Shown in pieces: positions 1 to 7,974 of a DNA stretch of 64,000 nt; the stretch's first letter is position 1, and each line of letters opens with the position of its first letter. The translations under genes were made by a program, and so were the position numbers. Under the pieces are notes generated by a model, which saw only the letters and a program-made list of their open reading frames with translations, was not told the origin of the DNA and ran no database searches. This stretch comes from 67-14 sp020438345. GTDB taxonomy: Bacteria; Actinomycetota; Thermoleophilia; Solirubrobacterales; 70-9. The stretch spans positions 1 to 64,000 of the forward strand of contig CALMSY010000030.1 in the NCBI GenBank assembly GCA_937872475.1, in the 5' to 3' direction.

Positions 1-713
1 GGCGAAATGATTCTGGTAGTTGCGACGGCAGCCTGCAACCGACGTGTGTGATGTCGGACCTGTCCTGGGCCGCATCGGCAACATTCAGAAAGCTGCCCCG
101 TCAGACCTCAATCATGGTCCAAATGCGCGCTCCACGAACGATGGAGAGTGTCAGAGTGAGATCGCTGCCGGCCGGGATTGAATGCGGGATCCTTGATTCA
201 GAATGTGTGGCCGAGTATGAGCCGGGCACCACTGTCACCCTGGTGGCCGACTTGAACAACTCACGTCTTGCCGAGTTTGTGAAGTGGTCGGGAGATTGCT
301 CCGGGTCAGGAACCTGTTCTCTATTGATGGGTGGCTACGGGAAAGCAATGGCGCAGGTCTACGCCCACTTTGCGAGAGCAAAGTACGCCAGTCTGGAAGC
401 AACGCTGAGGAAGAAGCTCAAAGTTTCAGTGAGCCGTGGAAGGGGGGTCAAACTGTCAGTTCCAGTCGTGAACGGCGGCACTGCCGACGCGGAAAATGTC
501 AAAGTCTGTGCTGCGGGTCCCCGTCGCCTCGTGAGTGTCTCGGGGTGCGTCAGGCTGGACGTTCTCGCGGCCGGTGCGTCCAATACGGTCTCGTTCAAAA
601 TCAAGGCCCGAAAGCAAGCCCGAAAGGGGTCCACCGTTCAAATTGCTTTCACGGGGCAGGCGAAGACAGTCGGCAAATTCAAAATGGCATCAGCCTCCTT
701 GAAGATCAAGTAG
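1..713 (+). CDS. C-terminal part of a secreted InlB-type repeat protein (5' end outside window)
   Basis: The frame is open without a stop from base 3, and the residues before the first in-window GTG (48) look like the end of another repeat (Trp/Cys-rich, then an ATF strand). The gene therefore enters from the left rather than starting at 48. One full InlB/Listeria-Bacteroides-type repeat follows (DCG-like turn, then W-S-G-x-C-x-G-x-G-x-C). The last ~110 residues form a Lys/Arg-rich, CARDB-like beta domain ending in SLKIK. That tail resembles the C-terminus of the next gene, so the two are tandem paralogues. A wall-associated or secreted surface role is inferred; the ligand is unknown. Confidence 0.75.
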   Translation, partial: RNDSGSCDGSLQPTCVMSDLSWAASATFRKLPRQTSIMVQMRAPRTMESVRVRSLPAGIECGILDSECVAEYEPGTTVTLVADLNNSRLAEFVKWSGDCSGSGTCSLLMGGYGKAMAQVYAHFARAKYASLEATLRKKLKVSVSRGRGVKLSVPVVNGGTADAENVKVCAAGPRRLVSVSGCVRLDVLAAGASNTVSFKIKARKQARKGSTVQIAFTGQAKTVGKFKMASASLKIK

Positions 714-1007
714 TGCGCATTTCAAGATTGACGGGAAGAGCCAGGACCACGGTGTTGTAGAGCGTTCCGTACCACTTCCATGGCAACACGTGCAGGGCAG
801 CCGCCCACGCTGAAGGATGCGGTATGAGCGAAGAACCCGGGCTGCTGCAAGTCACCGGAGACGTTGCGCCACAGTAGCTTCGTTCGACCGAGGGAAGATT
901 CCTGCGCTCTTTCCCGTCTATGAGTACAAAGGATCGGTTTCGAGTGGGATCCGAGCCTGAATGTCACTGACATCCAGCCGACCAGAGCGTCGGCAAGGAG
1001 GGGGAAA
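714..1007. other. Intergenic region between the two repeat-protein genes
   Basis: About 290 bases without a convincing gene. The only clear signal is a strong ribosome-binding site, AAGGAGGG (995-1002), five bases before the ATG at 1008. Short complementary segments around 791-801 and 839-848 could pair, but I recognise no riboswitch or terminator. A promoter for the downstream gene is expected here but I cannot place it. Confidence 0.5.
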
Positions 1008-4000
1008 ATGAAGCGGGAGTCGGTATCAAACGGGGTTCCAGGGGGCGGTTTGCCAGGCAGCGGGCAGGGACTTGTGGCGCCCAACCGACTTGTGGCGTCC
1101 AACCGGTTGCTCAAGCGCGGAATCGCGATGACTCTTGCCCTGGCGGGACTTCTGCTTGCACTTTCCGCGGTTGCGCCGGTCGATTCGCGTGCTGCCGCGC
1201 AGTACCTCGATGACGCCGCAGCGATCAGCACAGGGAACTCCTTCAGCTGTGCAGTGCGGGACAACGGCAACGCGATGTGCTGGGGCTATGACCTTTCCGG
1301 CAGCCACTTCACTGCGGAAAACCTCGACAATCTCGGCGACGGAGTCACGATCAGTGTCGGCGAAAGCCACGGCTGCGGAATCCGGCTCTCCGGTCAGGCA
1401 GCCTGTATGGGAGCCAACTACTACGGCGAGATCGGCGACGGAACTTCCCTGAACTACAGGTCGACACCGGTTTCGGTGCATGGGCTGAGCGACGCAACCG
1501 CGATCACCACCGGTAACGGGTTTTCCTGTGCGCTCAAGACAGGTGGGCAAGCGGTCTGCTGGGGCTACAACAATTTCGGCCAGTTGGGCGATGGCACCAA
1601 CACAAATCGCCTGACACCGGTGAACGTGAACGGCGTGAGTGACGCCGTGGCGATCGAAGCCGGCTTCTCACACGCTTGTGCCACTCGGAGCTCGGGCCAG
1701 GTCGTCTGCTGGGGTGCCAACGCGAATGGCCAGCTCGGCGACGGAACCACCAACGCCAGTGCTACTCCGGTGGAAGTGTCCGGTCTCGGCAACGCCACCG
1801 CAATCTCCGCCGGCGGCTCCCACAGCTGTGCGGTCCGGAACTCCGGGCAGGCAGTCTGTTGGGGCTTCAATGGAAACGGGCGGCTTGGCGATGGAACACT
1901 CGACAACCGGCTGGTTCCCACCGACGTTTCCGGCCTCGGTAACGCGACGGAAATTGACGTCGGCGTGTTCCACAGCTGCGCGATCCGCAGTTCGGGACAG
2001 TCTGTCTGCTGGGGCTACAACGGCTACGGCCAGCTCGGGGACGCAACCACGACCGATCGCCTGACCCCGGTCGACGTCCAGGGTCTCGCTGGCACCGGAT
2101 CGATCAGCGCCGGACGCTCCCAGACCTGTGCGATCCGAACCAACGGGCAAGCCCTTTGCTGGGGGCAGGGCCAGTACGGACAACTCGGATACGGCGGTGA
2201 TGCCAACCGTTCGACGCCGGTCAGGGTCCGCACCAACAAGCCGACCATAACCGTAACCAGGTCGGGTGCCGGCCAGGGAACCATTGGCGGCGCCGGAATC
2301 GACTGCGGCACTACCTGTACCAGTGAGGCCACCGGTACCGTGAACCTCTGGGCCCAAGCGGAAGCTGGCTCAGAGTTCGTCGGCTGGAGCGGAGCCTGCT
2401 CGGGCAACTCCGCCTGCTCCCTCTCAATGGATGAGGACCGGGCAGTTGACGCCGAGTTCCAGGAGCAGCCGAGGCACACTCTGACGGTAACCAGATCCGG
2501 ATCCGGTCAGGGTATGGTGACTTCCGCCCAGAACAACGGACTCGACTGCGGAACGGCCTGCTCGGTACAGGCCTGGGGGCAGGTCTATCTCTACGCCTCG
2601 TCAGATCACGGTTCCGAGTTTGTGGGATGGACGGGAGCCTGCACGGGCACGAACGCCAACTCCTGTTCGGTCACGATGGATCAGGCTCGCACGGTAGACG
2701 CAGAGTTCCGGGAGCTGCCGAGGTACACACTTTCAGTCACGAAGTCCGGAAGCGGCCAGGGGAACGTGAGTTCCGGCTTCGGGTCCAACCTCGACTGCGG
2801 AGATACGTGCTCGGTCGAGGCATACGGGGAGGTTCAACTCTATGCCCAGGCGTCCAGCGACTCTGAATTTGTGGGTTGGTCTGGTGTCTGCGCCGGAGCT
2901 GGCGCCTCCTGTTACGTCACGATGGATCAGGCCCACACCGTGGACGCCGAGTTCCGGGAACTCCCCAAGTTTCACCTGACGATAGACAAGGTTGGAACTG
3001 GCCAGGGAAATGTCACCAGTTCGGCCGGGATCGACTGTGGCGACACCTGCGAAGTTGACGCGGGCGGATATGTGACCGTCCATGCGCAACCGGCGAACGG
3101 TTCGCAATTCGTCGGCTGGACCGGGTGCGCCATGTCCTGGGGGTACGACTGCTCTCTCCTGATTCAGGAAGACACAACCCTCACGGCCCAGTTTGATGCT
3201 CTGCCGAAATACACCCTTTCGGTCACCAAGAGCGGCAGCGGACTCGGGAGGGTCGTCAGCTCTGAAAGTCTCGATTGTGGCTCGGTTTGTGAAGAAGAGG
3301 CCGCCGGGTACGTCAGTCTGGAGGCTCAACCTGACGAAGGCTCTGAATTCGTGGGCTGGAGTGGTGCCTGCACCGGTAGCGGCGAATGCTGGGTGAACAT
3401 GAACCAGGCCAGGGCAGTCGAGGCCATGTTCATCACCAGCGAGAAGCGCAGCCTCACGGTGACAAAGTCGGGTACGGGGCAGGGTCAGGTTTACGGGCCC
3501 GAAGGTCTTCACTGTGGAAGCACCTGTTCGGTGATGGCTGGCGGTCTGGTGAACCTGGGCGCATACCCGGAGCAGGGGTCGGAGTTCGTGCGCTGGACTG
3601 GCGCCTGCACTGGTACCGGTAGATGGGATTGCCAGGTCACGATGGATCAGGCCCGCACTGTAGATGCCGAGTTCCGGGAACTCCCGAAACACACACTGAC
3701 CGTCACTAAGTCGGGTACGGGGCAGGGGGGGGTTTATGGAGCAGGTGGCCTCGATTGTGGCAGTACCTGCTCGGCCGAGATGGGCGGTGAAGTATCCCTT
3801 TACGCCTATCCGATCGGTGGCAGCGTGTTCCTCGGCTGGAGCGGTGCCTGCACCGGGACCGACGCCTGGTCCTGTTCGGTCACAATGGATCAGGCCAGGT
3901 CGGTGGATGCGGAGTTCGGTCCGGCACCCCCGAGGACAGTGACGGTCAGCAAACCGGGATCCGGGTCTGGCCGGGTTGTCTCGGTCCCGGCGGGCATTGA

Positions 4001-5777
4001 CTGCGGCAGCAGTTGCGAAGCTGAGATTGCCGGCGATGTGACGCTTCGAGCGACGGCCGATCCGGGATCCCGGTTTGTGGGATGGTCCGGTGCCTGCTCC
4101 GGCAAGGTCGATTGCAAGCTCGCCTGGTCCGAGGACGATGAGGTGTTTGCCACCTTCGTCGAGATCGAGCTGCCCCCGGATTTCACTCCGCCAGAGCCTC
4201 AAGTGACGCCACCCCCGAAGCCTGGCGGCGGCACAGTTTATGTCGGACATCAGGTCGACGAGGAGTCCGGTGAGAACTTCTTCACCTTTGTCAACGGTGA
4301 TATCGGGTCTTTCCCGGGCGGTTGCATGCCGCTCACCATCGATATTCCCTTGAACGCCGGAGCCGGCACCATCTCCAACGTCGTCCTGGTCCATGGAGGG
4401 GGCACAGTGAACGCGACCGCGCATGGGCCGGGGGTCTGGCGCGCCGAAATAGCCTGTGTCAAGGCCGGTGACCTGTTCGTCCGGTACACACTGACCGAAG
4501 ACGGCAACGATCACGATTACACGATTCCCCTCGGTGGAATCACCCTGATAGACCCGCAAGGGGTGGTCTACGACCAGGACGAGTTCGATGCTGCCAAGGC
4601 TGAAGGTGCAACCGATACCGAAGCGCGGGATGCTGCGGCCATATCAGGCGCTACGGTCCGGCTTCAGCGCCTGGTTTCCGGCGATTTCGTGAACGTTCCA
4701 TCCGGTGATCCCGGAATCTCGCCGAACGTGAACCCGCAGATCACCGGCAATGACGGCCTCTACCAATGGGATGTCTCGGAAGGGACCTACCGGGTGGTGG
4801 TCAGCATGGAGGGCTACGTTTCGGTGACCAGCGACTCAGTCGATATTCCGCCGCCGGTCCTCGATCTGCACATTCCAATGAACCGCGTACCGGCCCCGCA
4901 GCATCAGCTGACGGTCACCCGTGCCGGAACCGGACATGGCGCCGTGGCGAGCAGTCCGGGTGGCATCAACTGCGGCTCCACATGCGCGGCCGGGTTTGAC
5001 GAGAACACGGTCGTGGCTCTGTCAACGCAGGCCTCCACCGGGTCAACGTTTGCCGGCTGGTCCGGTGCCTGTTCCGGAACCGGGACCTGCGAGGTCACCA
5101 TGAACGAGGCGAAAGCGGTCACCGCGACTTTCACGCTGAACCCGGTGCCAACGCCCACCCACGCGCTCTCGGTGACGAAGTCCGGCACCGGACAGGGTTC
5201 GGTGGCGAGTTCACCCGCCGGAATCGATTGCGGGTCAACCTGTTCGAAGCAGTATGAGGCAGGCAGCGTGGTGACACTTGCCGCGAATGCGGCGCCGGGG
5301 TCAACCTTCACGGGTTGGGCCGGTGCCTGCTCCGGTAGCGGAACCTGTCAGGTAACGATGAGTGAAGCCAGGGCCGTATCGGCGGCGTTCACAGCCAACA
5401 CAGATCCTGATCCAGGCACCAGGCCGACCCCGGACCCCGATCCGGTTCCAGACAAAGCAGAGCTTGGACCGATCAAGGTGACGCCGAAGCTGTTGAAGGT
5501 CAAGCGAGGCAAGTCCGGTTCTCTTGGCGTCAAGCTGACCAACGCCGGCAATGCCGATGCTTCCGCAATCAAGGTCTGTGTTAAGGGTCCGAAGAAGGTC
5601 AGGCTGCCGGGCTGCCGTGGAGTTTCGAGCCTGGGTGCCGGCAAGAGCACTTCGGTGAAGCTGCTGGTCAAGGTTCCGAAGAAAGCAAAGAAGGGCTCGA
5701 AGGTCAAGCTGACCATCTCGGTGACTGGTACCGGGCTGGACAAAAAGACCGCAACTGCCACCGTAAAGGTGGGCTGA
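1008..5777 (+). CDS. Large secreted RCC1-repeat / InlB B-repeat protein
   Basis: 1589 residues; the start is fixed by AAGGAGGG just upstream. A long basic N-terminus precedes a signal-like hydrophobic stretch (about residues 38-58) ending near DSRAAA. Residues ~65-410 hold about seven RCC1-type units of ~48 residues, each with a C-A...C-W-G cysteine pair and GQLGDGT turns. Eight InlB-type repeats follow (~415-1060), each with DCG..C and W-S-G-A-C-x-G...C cysteines. A beta region with a carboxypeptidase-regulatory-like segment (~1180-1290) comes next, then two more InlB repeats, an Asp/Pro linker and a Lys-rich CARDB-like terminal domain. The evenly paired cysteines suggest disulfides and an extracytoplasmic location. 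No LPXTG signal or C-terminal membrane helix is visible. Adhesion or matrix function is inferred only. Confidence 0.85.
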   Translation: MKRESVSNGVPGGGLPGSGQGLVAPNRLVASNRLLKRGIAMTLALAGLLLALSAVAPVDSRAAAQYLDDAAAISTGNSFSCAVRDNGNAMCWGYDLSGSHFTAENLDNLGDGVTISVGESHGCGIRLSGQAACMGANYYGEIGDGTSLNYRSTPVSVHGLSDATAITTGNGFSCALKTGGQAVCWGYNNFGQLGDGTNTNRLTPVNVNGVSDAVAIEAGFSHACATRSSGQVVCWGANANGQLGDGTTNASATPVEVSGLGNATAISAGGSHSCAVRNSGQAVCWGFNGNGRLGDGTLDNRLVPTDVSGLGNATEIDVGVFHSCAIRSSGQSVCWGYNGYGQLGDATTTDRLTPVDVQGLAGTGSISAGRSQTCAIRTNGQALCWGQGQYGQLGYGGDANRSTPVRVRTNKPTITVTRSGAGQGTIGGAGIDCGTTCTSEATGTVNLWAQAEAGSEFVGWSGACSGNSACSLSMDEDRAVDAEFQEQPRHTLTVTRSGSGQGMVTSAQNNGLDCGTACSVQAWGQVYLYASSDHGSEFVGWTGACTGTNANSCSVTMDQARTVDAEFRELPRYTLSVTKSGSGQGNVSSGFGSNLDCGDTCSVEAYGEVQLYAQASSDSEFVGWSGVCAGAGASCYVTMDQAHTVDAEFRELPKFHLTIDKVGTGQGNVTSSAGIDCGDTCEVDAGGYVTVHAQPANGSQFVGWTGCAMSWGYDCSLLIQEDTTLTAQFDALPKYTLSVTKSGSGLGRVVSSESLDCGSVCEEEAAGYVSLEAQPDEGSEFVGWSGACTGSGECWVNMNQARAVEAMFITSEKRSLTVTKSGTGQGQVYGPEGLHCGSTCSVMAGGLVNLGAYPEQGSEFVRWTGACTGTGRWDCQVTMDQARTVDAEFRELPKHTLTVTKSGTGQGGVYGAGGLDCGSTCSAEMGGEVSLYAYPIGGSVFLGWSGACTGTDAWSCSVTMDQARSVDAEFGPAPPRTVTVSKPGSGSGRVVSVPAGIDCGSSCEAEIAGDVTLRATADPGSRFVGWSGACSGKVDCKLAWSEDDEVFATFVEIELPPDFTPPEPQVTPPPKPGGGTVYVGHQVDEESGENFFTFVNGDIGSFPGGCMPLTIDIPLNAGAGTISNVVLVHGGGTVNATAHGPGVWRAEIACVKAGDLFVRYTLTEDGNDHDYTIPLGGITLIDPQGVVYDQDEFDAAKAEGATDTEARDAAAISGATVRLQRLVSGDFVNVPSGDPGISPNVNPQITGNDGLYQWDVSEGTYRVVVSMEGYVSVTSDSVDIPPPVLDLHIPMNRVPAPQHQLTVTRAGTGHGAVASSPGGINCGSTCAAGFDENTVVALSTQASTGSTFAGWSGACSGTGTCEVTMNEAKAVTATFTLNPVPTPTHALSVTKSGTGQGSVASSPAGIDCGSTCSKQYEAGSVVTLAANAAPGSTFTGWAGACSGSGTCQVTMSEARAVSAAFTANTDPDPGTRPTPDPDPVPDKAELGPIKVTPKLLKVKRGKSGSLGVKLTNAGNADASAIKVCVKGPKKVRLPGCRGVSSLGAGKSTSVKLLVKVPKKAKKGSKVKLTISVTGTGLDKKTATATVKVG

Positions 5778-5865
5778 TCCGGGGAGCCTGGACGGTCCGG
5801 GACCGGTGAGCGGCCGGTTCCGGACCTTCTGTGGCTCTGAGCCATGCCCGAGCATGATTAGGGGC

Positions 5866-5871
5866 TATACT
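5866..5871 (+). promoter_or_regulatory. Candidate -10 element of the rimP-nusA-infB operon
   Basis: TATACT lies ~80 bases upstream of rimP and just before a terminator-like hairpin, so transcripts starting near 5878 would meet the hairpin within ~30-50 nt. No good -35 is visible at standard spacing. Confidence 0.4.
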
Positions 5872-5902
5872 GGTTAGTGCTTTTCCCCTTCAAGTTGTGT
5901 CG

Positions 5903-5929
5903 AAAAGTGGGCCTTGCCCGCTTTTTTTT
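5903..5929 (+). terminator. Intrinsic terminator, possible attenuator in the rimP leader
   Basis: Arms GTGGGC (5907-5912) and GCCCGC (5916-5921) enclose a 3-nt loop and are followed by eight T. Flanking A and T runs extend the stem by four pairs. It may end the upstream repeat-protein transcript, or act as an attenuator because a -10-like TATACT sits before it. CTTTTC (5880-5885) can pair with GAAAAG (5902-5907), which would compete with the base of the stem. Confidence 0.7.
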
Positions 5930-5953
5930 GGCCCTCAAGCCGGATAGCTAGAC

Positions 5954-6391
5954 GTGAATCAGACCCCCCAGGACATCGAAAACCGCCTTGCCTCGCTCGA
6001 TCCAAGGATCGAGTTTCTGGCGCTGGAAAGCGCTGGAGGCGATGGCCTCAGGCTTTTTATCGATCATCCGGACGGGGTTACCCTGGAGCTTTGCCAGCAG
6101 GTGACCTCCGGCCTTCAGGATCTGCTGGTCGACCATTTCCTTGAAGTGTCCTCGCCAGGCCCCGAACGGCCGCTTGGCCGGCCCGCACACTTCGAGCGAT
6201 TCACGGGCCATCGGGCGAAGGTGTCCACGGTCGCGCCAATGGACGGCCGCAGCAACTTCACCGGTTTGATCGTAGAGGCGGGGGAAAGCGCGGTCGTCCT
6301 CGAATCGGATGGCCAGAAGTTCGAAATCCCTTACGCGCGCATCGAGCGCTCGCACCTCGCGCCAGAAATCCCACAAGGAGTAGTCAAGTGA
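5954..6391 (+). CDS. rimP: Ribosome maturation factor RimP
   Basis: 145 residues, usual RimP length. It assists 30S subunit maturation in the cytoplasm. The N-terminal alpha/beta domain ends with the family signature VSSPGPERPL (~residues 65-74), followed by a small C-terminal SH3-like barrel. The start is GTG. Its 3' end overlaps nusA by 4 bases, the conserved order rimP-nusA-infB. Annotation is secure by motif and context. Confidence 0.93.
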   Translation: MNQTPQDIENRLASLDPRIEFLALESAGGDGLRLFIDHPDGVTLELCQQVTSGLQDLLVDHFLEVSSPGPERPLGRPAHFERFTGHRAKVSTVAPMDGRSNFTGLIVEAGESAVVLESDGQKFEIPYARIERSHLAPEIPQGVVK

Positions 6392-7974
6392 CTCAAGAGA
6401 TCGTCGACGCAGTTCGAGTCCTCGAGCAGGAAAAGGGCATTGCCGCGGACACCTTGATGGATGCGCTGGCTGACGCGTTGCTCTCCGCCTACCGCAAGAG
6501 TCCCGGGTCGGCCAAATACGCCCGGGTCGATCTTGACCATGAGACCGGTGACTTCCGGGTTTTCGAGCTGATCCTGCCCGCCGAGCTGGAAGAGAAGCTG
6601 CTTGAAGAAGCGATCGCCGAGCAGGAGCGGTCAATCAACCCGGAGACCGGCGAATTCAACGAACCGGAAGAGCCTGAGCTGGACCCCGAGGTTCTCGAGC
6701 CTTACGAGGATCAAATCGAAACCCGGGACGTCACACCGGACGATTTCGGCCGGATTGCCGCCCAGACCGCCAAGCAGGTCATCTACCAGCGGATTCGTGA
6801 AGCCGAACGCCAGATGATGTTCGAGGAGTACCGCGACCGGGTCGGCGAGCTGATCACGGGTCTAATTCAGCAGTCGGACAAGCGGTACACACTGGTTCAG
6901 TTGCGTGAACGGGTGGAGGCATTGCTGCCGAAATCCGAGCAGGTTTACAGCGAGCGTTACGACCACGGCATGCGCGTCAAGGCTGTGATCACAGATGTCT
7001 CCGAGTCCACCAAGGGTCCGAGCATCGTCGTCTCGCGCCGCAGTCCCGAGTTGATCAAGGGACTCTTCGAACTTGAAGTTCCGGAGATCGCCGACAAGCT
7101 CGTTGAGATCGTCGGGGTTGCCCGTGAGCCCGGTTACCGCTCGAAGATCGCAGTTGTTTCGCATGCAGACGGGGTTGACCCGGTTGGTGCCTGCGTCGGT
7201 CCGCGCGGTTCCCGGGTCCGCATGGTCGTTTCGGAGCTGCGTGGCGAGAAGATCGACATCATTCCTTACAACGAGGAGCCCGCCCGCTTTGTGGCCAAGG
7301 CCCTTTCGCCGGCCCGGGTGCGTGAGGTTCTGGTCGACGACGAGGAAATGCAGGCGACCGTAGTCGTCCCTGACGACCAGCTTTCCCTGGCGATTGGCCG
7401 CGACGGTCAGAACGCCCGACTTGCAGCCAGGCTCACCGGCTGGCGGGTTGACATCAAGTCGGAAAGTGATTTCGCCCGCGAGGAAAGCCAGCACGAATAC
7501 GAGGGTGAGGAAGAGTTCGACGGCCGGTGCATGGCCGTGCTCTCCAGCGGACGCCGCTGCCCGAACGCGGCGGTGGGTGGTTCAGCCTACTGTCAGCTGC
7601 CACAGCATCAGGCACTGTCGCGTTTCTCGACCAGCCACTTCGGCATTCTGGCCAGTCTCAGTGATGAAGACATCGCGGTGCTCGCCGACCCTGATGCGGA
7701 TGAGGCGGCAGTAGGCGCGCTCGTGGCGGCGGCGGAAGCCGATTTTGTCGAACCGGTTGAAGGCGAAGAGCCGGTGGAAGAAGACGTAGCCGAGGATGAT
7801 GCTGCAGCGGAGGATGAAGCCGGTGAGGAGATCGCTGCGGCTGAAGTGGTCGAGGCCGAAGCCGAGCTGATCGAGGCTGAAGCGGAAGCGGAATCCGAAG
7901 CGGCTCCCCAGGCGATGGATGAAGCCGAAGAGGCCGAGGAGGAAGCAGAAGCGGCAGAAGGCGAGGCCGAGTGA
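6388..7974 (+). CDS. nusA: Transcription elongation/termination factor NusA with Cys/His-bearing acidic tail
   Basis: 528 residues. The N-terminal RNA-polymerase-binding domain, S1 domain (~residues 185-250) and two KH domains (VGPRGSR near 270, AIGRDGQNARLAARLTGW near 332-350) are all present. Beyond residue ~375 the protein carries an unusual tail: a possible metal site Cys381-x9-Cys391-x10-Cys402-x4-His407, then ~80 residues almost entirely Glu, Ala and Asp. The tail is in frame with no sign of a frameshift and overlaps infB by 4 bases. NusA modulates pausing, termination and antitermination and often regulates its own operon. Confidence 0.95.
   Translation: MTQEIVDAVRVLEQEKGIAADTLMDALADALLSAYRKSPGSAKYARVDLDHETGDFRVFELILPAELEEKLLEEAIAEQERSINPETGEFNEPEEPELDPEVLEPYEDQIETRDVTPDDFGRIAAQTAKQVIYQRIREAERQMMFEEYRDRVGELITGLIQQSDKRYTLVQLRERVEALLPKSEQVYSERYDHGMRVKAVITDVSESTKGPSIVVSRRSPELIKGLFELEVPEIADKLVEIVGVAREPGYRSKIAVVSHADGVDPVGACVGPRGSRVRMVVSELRGEKIDIIPYNEEPARFVAKALSPARVREVLVDDEEMQATVVVPDDQLSLAIGRDGQNARLAARLTGWRVDIKSESDFAREESQHEYEGEEEFDGRCMAVLSSGRRCPNAAVGGSAYCQLPQHQALSRFSTSHFGILASLSDEDIAVLADPDADEAAVGALVAAAEADFVEPVEGEEPVEEDVAEDDAAAEDEAGEEIAAAEVVEAEAELIEAEAEAESEAAPQAMDEAEEAEEEAEAAEGEAE

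Noticed and set aside
48..50. GTG at 48 as the start of the first gene
   Set aside because: The frame is open to the left edge and upstream codons continue a repeat, so the gene starts outside the window.
714..1007. Possible GEMM or c-di-AMP riboswitch before the RCC1 protein
   Set aside because: A few G-rich pieces (GCAGGGCAGCC) are present, but none of the conserved joining segments of these classes is.
2733..4559. 608-codon minus-strand open frame within the repeat protein
   Set aside because: It is periodic because the plus-strand gene is a repeat; no independent start signal or domain.
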